Below are positions 61,406 through 64,000 of a stretch of DNA of 64,000 nt, in pieces. Position numbers and translations under genes: made by a program. The stretch lies in contig OU342804.1 in the NCBI GenBank assembly GCA_910591455.2, forward strand, positions 10,113,133-10,177,132, written 5' to 3'. Below the pieces are notes generated by a model that worked only from the letters and a program-made list of their open reading frames with translations, was not told where the DNA came from and searched no databases. This DNA is from Pholis gunnellus (Eukaryota; Chordata; Actinopteri; Perciformes; Pholidae). The stretch's first letter is position 1. Every line of letters starts with the position of its first letter.

Positions 61406-64000
61406 TGTTAATATTCTAGCACTGGTCTCCATCTGCTTTGTCTTTGAAGTCATAATGAATTCATGAAAAATGTCACTTTTCACAAATGAATCGGTAAGTG
61501 GGGTCATTTTATTGTTTCAGGACGAAAGGCACATAAAGTACGAGTGTATGGGGCTTCAGACCTGCTTAGCTGAAGTATGCAGATTATTCATATTCAAACT
61601 CAATGTTTTTCAAAAACTTATATAACGTAGAAGTCTATTATTGCTTCGGTTGTTACACTGAAGCAGGAGTCATCACATCAATCAAAGAACTACTTTAGCA
61701 GTTAATCGTCAAAATAAATACTTATTTTCTTTAATAACTAGTGGTTGCTGACATATCTGTAGAACTAAAGAAGCCTTGAAAGAGATAACACACACCCTTG
61801 TTGATGAGTATTTGGCAGCACCTCTCATCCCAACCCTCTGTTATTGATTACTGAGGAGGTTAGGAATCCATAGATCTAAACTGTTGAGAAAAATCTTTTG
61901 CCAGAATGTGTGAAACATGCTAATGCGCCATATTTATTTTCATATGAAACGCTTGCATCATTGTTCTCTCTTGCAATTTACATACCGTCATTACAAAACC
62001 GAACTGCTTGATTTTCATTCGCACCAATTTCATCGTATTCAAGGATTTGCGGTTGATATTTACATTACATTTCAAAAGACCTCAGCATTAAAGCAAAACG
62101 TAAATCTACTGTCATTCATCAGAGAACTCATACCTGACATGCTGTTGAGATGCACGTTGGCTCTTTTTGATCCAAACATGTGCATATGTATGCGATGGTG
62201 TACAAAGGCAGTCGTCTGATTCTTTATAGTTTCAAAGCAAATCTCAACATGTCAACCAAAGCCTGTGCAATTTTCTCTGTTGCTGAACTCAAAATGTCAA
62301 ATGGATATCTTCTCCATTTCTTACTGGAACAATTGTTGATCTAACCTTATCTTGGAAATATCAGGTTTGTGTCAGACTAAAGGTTTTCTTAAAATCCAAT
62401 AATGTAAGAACTCAATGAGCTGCTGGTGGGATAAATGTTTTAGAGGTTTTGCTGGTGACAGTGGGGCAGAGACTACTTGGTATTTACAGAGATTCATAGT
62501 GCAAGGATGACAGTTATTTAGAGAGCAGAGGGGCACATGAAGGAAAGCAGTCTCAACAACTCAATCTAAATATTGAATAGAACATTACAGCAATGTATAG
62601 TGCAGTGTGATTATAACAGGGAATGTCTTGTTTGCATTTCTCCTGTGTATTTAAGCTAAAAGCATGAGTCAACTGGAGTAAATAATGAATACAAACATAA
62701 TGCTGTTTTGCAGTTATTGTGAAATCTTGCAAAATTACAAAGAAAAACATGGGTACAAATGAATGGAATCGAAAAACTACTGGTTACTAATGGTTTTTAT
62801 GTGCACAGGTTTTGAGACAGTTTAAAGTTATTTGTTATCACGTGCACAAAAGTACAATGAAGCAGTCGTTGAAGATCTTGAGAAATCTTGAATCTCAGGC
62901 TCCATTCAACAATGCTCTATACATATTAAGGCCCATGTATACAAAATGAACATCACACAAGTAAAATTAGAATCTAAGACATGAAATAGGGCTAAAATAT
63001 AATCTGACCAGTTTAAAAGAAAAAACTGAAGAAATTAACTTGAACTGGCTCATTTTTGTTGTGAATTTAGCTCAAAATTCTAAATTGTGAACTGGTTCAT
63101 TTGAATCTGTGTGACCTGAACTTTGAGCTAGCTCTTGTGAAGTGTGAACTTTCTCAACACTGCTCACAGTGCACTGCATTTTGCCATAGTTATGCACTCA
63201 AAATAGCAAGTGTCAGGGAGCGCATATTGAGACACGGCAGTCTCGCCTTACGCAACTTTCCCCGTGTGTTACTGTACATGTGTTCTAGCACCAGCCCTCC
63301 TGTCTGTCAGAGTCACAGAGTCCCAGTGAAGCTGATGGGAGCAGAAGGTGGACAAGAATTATATATGGGGCAAGAATGGTCAACAGAAAAAAGAGTGGGG
63401 CTACTGGAATTTGGTTTTGGCACCGTGCCAGCGTGGTTTAGGGTTCGGTAATTTATGTGACATTTGATCTTTCTCTTGTGTCAGTCGCGCCCTGGATGTC
63501 TGCAGCAAATTTAAGACATCAGGCTGTTTATACTGTTTCACTGGAAGCTTCCAAGTTTGTTTTGTTTTTGTGTCTTGGAGACGATTCAGTTTTGTGGGCT
63601 TCATGGGCCATACTATTACTTCTGTTTAAAAGATGGAAAGATTTCCCAGTTTTGTATCATTTTCAGGATTGAAAACACTCAACACTAACACTTCACTACC
63701 ACATAAAGGACACTTCTTTTCCCTCGAAGGCGAAGCATCTGCAGGATGTGATGAGTTTGCGTAAAAGAATAACCACTCAAAATGAAAATAGTCAGCAATA
63801 AAAAAAAAATTAAGAAATGCATAGTGACACTAACACAGAAAGTGCACCCATTTTGAAATCTAATAATACTGCGGTGGTTTTATTTGGATCGATTGAGAAA
63901 GTAATAAAAAAAGTACCTAAAGTATTTGTTTTGGTAATATTGTTCTATGATATTTTATTGTAAAGCCTCTGTGGGGATCCATAGTTGCCTGTTAATAATT
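58095..64000 (+). other. adamts7: adamts7 intron 2, continuing past the window
   Basis: At least 5.9 kb after donor GTGAGT. The expected exon 3 (around a VFQLS..DYFIEPL-type motif) was looked for and not seen. Holds the GCGT repeat at 61371. Confidence 0.65.
61371..61408. repeat. (GCGT) tetranucleotide repeat
   Basis: About 9.5 copies of GCGT, a CpG-rich alternating purine-pyrimidine tract, in the presumed adamts7 intron 2. Confidence 0.95.

Overview
The window is a vertebrate nuclear locus, almost certainly from a teleost fish. Genes are split by GT-AG introns, coding sequence is sparse, and there are CA/TG, TCTCC and GCGT microsatellites. Several interspersed repeats of the kind common in spiny-rayed fish are present. 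I see no bacterial or viral gene, CRISPR array or RNA gene. The species cannot be named from the sequence alone.

Layout: (1) 1-1151 is upstream sequence with an old DNA-transposon copy and CA repeats. (2) 1176-46595, plus strand, holds a complete integrin alpha-11 gene (itga11). I assembled 30 exons by matching splice sites and reading phase; they give an uninterrupted 1192-residue protein, close to the 1188 residues of human ITGA11. Its 3' UTR probably ends near the AATAAA at 47669. (3) About 47.7-52.0 kb is intergenic. (4) 52550-53698, minus strand, is a single-exon relaxin-3-receptor-like GPCR (382 aa) with a TATA box and CCAAT box upstream. (5) 55071 onward, plus strand, is the 5' part of an ADAMTS7-type metalloprotease gene: a signal-peptide exon (55071-55191) and a propeptide exon (57727-58094). 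The rest of that gene lies beyond the right edge.

Functionally, itga11 encodes the alpha subunit of the alpha11-beta1 collagen receptor, adamts7 a secreted matrix protease, and the GPCR a Gi-coupled receptor of the RXFP3/RXFP4 family. They are not an operon; they are neighbours by descent. ITGA11 and ADAMTS7 share human chromosome 15q, while the paralogous trio ITGA1/ITGA2, RXFP3 and ADAMTS12 sits on human chromosome 5. The block therefore looks like one arm of an ancient vertebrate genome-duplication paralogon that still keeps its RXFP3-type receptor.

Mobile DNA: two non-autonomous hAT-type elements have exact 8-bp target-site duplications (3414-4437 with TTCACATT; 41090-41487 with AAAATAGG). 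Other dispersed repeats lie in introns and intergenic DNA. I found no convincing previously undescribed system. The most useful results are the full exon model of itga11, the adamts7 first exon, the corrected start of the receptor, and the dated transposon insertions.
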